This document shows positions 62,335 to 64,000 of a stretch of 64,000 bases of DNA, one piece after another. The notes under the pieces were generated by a model. It was given only the letters and a program-made list of their open reading frames with translations, made no database searches and was not told the DNA's origin. Position 1 is the first letter of the stretch, and every line of letters starts with the position of its first letter. The translations under genes and the position numbers were made by a program. The DNA is from G958295645 sp965242735 (GTDB taxonomy: Bacteria; Gemmatimonadota; Gemmatimonadetes; Longimicrobiales; Gaopeijiaceae), in NCBI GenBank assembly GCA_965242735.1, contig OZ251497.1:682001-746000 (forward strand). The letters are read 5' to 3'.

Positions 62335-63498
62335 CTACCGGTCGGTGGGGCCGTTCGCCAGAGCCAGATGGGGCTCCAGGACGTTCACACGCATGTCGCC
62401 CGCGGGCGTCTCGACCACCGCGTACATGAGGCGACTGCCGCACACGGGGGACAGCCTGTCCTCGTGTTCGCCGACGGCGACGAGGCGGCCGGAGGACGGG
62501 TCCAGGACTGCGACGCGGTGGTCGAACGTTTCGCGGTGCCATGTTGGACGCGGGCTCAGGGGAATGTCCGGACGCCAATCCGGATCCGGCACCAAGGAGT
62601 ACGTCCAGAGAAGGCCGTCTTCATCCTCCCACACGTGATGCAGAAGGGGTGGAGGCGGCACGGACTCGTACACTTCGTCGCTGAACTCCGCATAGGGCGG
62701 GAACCAGTCGGCCTCCCGCACCAGCGTGCGAACCAAGGCGACCGCAGGTCCGGGCGCTTGGGTCAGGCGCCACTCGTGGACGGCGTATTGTCGCCTGCTG
62801 GCCGTCCAGAAAGCAGGGCTGGTTCCCGGACGAGGGCTTGCAAGGGCGGATTCCAAGTCCGGTTCCGCGCTCTTCGATGGGCCGAACGTCTCGATCTCCC
62901 GGCCGGACGCGTCCAGCAGGACGAACATGTCGTCTCCCACGCTGCTCAAGGACTTGGCGAAGACGAAGTCGCCCGTGGAAAGGCGAGCAAACCGGCGAAA
63001 CGGCCTCGGCATCGGAAACGAGCGCACGTAGTCGCCACGGGAAGTCAGCACTTGCATTCGATTGTTCCCGTCGTCGGCCACGAACAGCGTGTCGCCCGGT
63101 CCTGCCCAGATGCGGACCATCCCCTGCACTTCGCCCGGCCCCTGGCCGGAGCGTCCGAGGCCTCGGACGAATCGTCCATCCGAGTCGTAGACGAAGATCT
63201 CGCCGCCGCCCGCAACCGCCCCCAACACGAAATCTCCCGTACTCAGCTGGGCCACCATGCACCCGTCTCCGGCGGCCCTGTGCCACGCCGAGCCGGGGTC
63301 GTCGTCGTTTCCCAGCACCGCAACCGTTCGAAAGCCGATCTCGCAATCCCGGCACACCGCCGATTCGTCGATCGTTTGCGTCGGCGCCGCACCGGGGTCC
63401 TGTTCGGGCAGCGAACATGCCGCTGCGAGCGACAGGGCGAGTGCGGTCAGTGCTTTGCGTGGCAACAGGCGTCTGGTTCGTGCAGATCTTCGTTGCAT
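62335..63498 (-). CDS. Six-bladed beta-propeller lipoprotein
   Basis: 387 aa. Start MQRRSARTRRLLPRKALTAL followed by ALSLAAAC (lipobox). Propeller text: AQLSTGDFVLGAVAGGGEIF, VYDSDGRFVRGLGRSGQGPG, GPGDTLFVADDGNNRMQVLT, SRGDYVRSFPMPRPFRRFAR, LSTGDFVFAKSL and FDHRVAVLDPSSGRLVAVGE. Cys pairs near the N terminus of the mature chain (VCRDCEIGF) may form a disulfide. Similar in plan to the neighbour at 60838. Function unknown. Confidence 0.78.
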   Translation of the reverse strand: MQRRSARTRRLLPRKALTALALSLAAACSLPEQDPGAAPTQTIDESAVCRDCEIGFRTVAVLGNDDDPGSAWHRAAGDGCMVAQLSTGDFVLGAVAGGGEIFVYDSDGRFVRGLGRSGQGPGEVQGMVRIWAGPGDTLFVADDGNNRMQVLTSRGDYVRSFPMPRPFRRFARLSTGDFVFAKSLSSVGDDMFVLLDASGREIETFGPSKSAEPDLESALASPRPGTSPAFWTASRRQYAVHEWRLTQAPGPAVALVRTLVREADWFPPYAEFSDEVYESVPPPPLLHHVWEDEDGLLWTYSLVPDPDWRPDIPLSPRPTWHRETFDHRVAVLDPSSGRLVAVGEHEDRLSPVCGSRLMYAVVETPAGDMRVNVLEPHLALANGPTDR

Positions 63499-63617
63499 GG
63501 CGGACACCTGACGAGACGCTGGCGATCCCGTCTTCGAGCGACTTGGCCAAGCGGTCGGCGCGGTTGCGGTCGAGGGCTCAGAGGCGCGGCCGCGCTCGAT
63601 CCAGGCGGCTCGAGAAG

Positions 63618-64000
63618 TCAATGGAACTTCTTGGTCGGCAAATGCCTTCCCACATAGCCAATCTCGATCGTTCTCCCCGTTTCCATGCGAAAGTGAATGC
63701 GGCAGCTCCCGGCACTTGCGTGAAGCCTATACGTCTCCTTCTTCCCGTGTCGATTGCGATGAACGCGTTCGTGTCCAAACTGATCCATGGTTGCCGATCC
63801 TTCCGACCGCACGCCAGGGAGACTCGGCGAGGCGCCTCCTTCACGACGCCATTCACGCACGGCTCCATCAAATTCAATCAGTTTGTTCCAGATTACGCCT
63901 TGAACACTCTTTGCAAGATCGGCAAACTGCTTCTCAACGTCCATCCCAAATGCTAAGTGTCGGAATACATCCGCCATCGGTCGCTCATATTCTTGCCGTC
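63618..64000 (-). CDS. Hypothetical protein, 5' end outside window
   Basis: The frame is open to the window edge (about 127 residues seen). Text includes RPMADVFRHLAFGMDVEKQF, ADLAKSVQGVIWNKLIEFDG and a C-terminal ETYRLHASAGSCRIHFRMET, GRTIEIGYVGRHLPTKKFH. The last part resembles the beta-sheet end of RelE/HigB-like toxins (strand with Arg, then IEIGYVGRHL), but this is weak and no antitoxin is visible. Base composition is mixed. An ATG at 63977 could be internal or the true start. Confidence 0.45.
   Translation of the reverse strand, partial: RQEYERPMADVFRHLAFGMDVEKQFADLAKSVQGVIWNKLIEFDGAVREWRREGGASPSLPGVRSEGSATMDQFGHERVHRNRHGKKETYRLHASAGSCRIHFRMETGRTIEIGYVGRHLPTKKFH

Noticed and set aside
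63578..63877. Alternative minus-strand frame of 99 aa at the right edge
   Set aside because: Overlaps the frame 63618-64000, which reads more like a real protein and stays open to the window edge.

Overview
The window reads as one continuous stretch of a very GC-rich bacterial chromosome. The gene set is a SusC-like TonB receptor with a carboxypeptidase-regulatory plug extension, a DUF5117-type zinc protease, several six-bladed beta-propeller lipoproteins, DUF1028 and DUF3500 proteins, glutamine synthetase III, and an MlaE/F/D lipid transporter. This points to a Gram-negative of the Gemmatimonadota or a close relative. That assignment is inferred from gene families; no rRNA or tRNA gene was seen.

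Left part (1-41,905), mostly housekeeping and cell-envelope genes: an ABC-F ATPase cut by the window edge; TonB receptor; alpha/beta hydrolase; secreted LVIVD-repeat protein with a repeat-bearing neighbour; a small DNA-methylation cluster (MT-A70 enzyme, an orphan N-terminal stub, a beta-class methyltransferase); multicopper oxidase; lipoproteins; an ATPase-like/DUF234 protein whose nucleotide-binding motifs look degenerate; glutamine synthetase III; aconitase X (two subunits); a TPP riboswitch in front of thiC; two paralogous Ig-repeat/metalloprotease lipoproteins, one of which has lost its catalytic Glu; and a large zinc protease. A long leftward run from 40,435 to 30,719 carries a small unknown gene, mlaE-mlaF-mlaD, nudix, an AI-2E permease, a two-gene ABC exporter, a Tat-exported epimerase and an amidohydrolase. 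Rho (rightward) closes this part.

Right part (41,955-60,804), an accessory and defence-like island with patches of lower GC. It holds: a DUF5131 + TcmP (three-Cys-motif) gene pair whose second gene is split by an ISL3-family insertion sequence with a perfect 8-bp target duplication; a tight TIR - TIR - SLOG operon resembling Thoeris-type NAD-signalling defence, lying between an intact DUF3500 gene and a shattered DUF3500 copy; an Rpn-type nuclease; an AT-rich RiPP-like cassette (63-aa precursor, ATP-grasp ligase, membrane protein); and a translationally coupled AlbA_2 regulator - Eco57I-like methylase - DUF2283 operon. A decayed copy of the AlbA_2 gene lies about 7 kb away. Two more propeller lipoproteins and a truncated unknown gene end the window.

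A recurring oddity is minisatellite-like tandem repetition (units of about 18, 36, 42, 45-48, 54 and 75 bp) in spacers and inside some genes. No promoter could be called with confidence, because the consensus for this lineage is not readable by eye.
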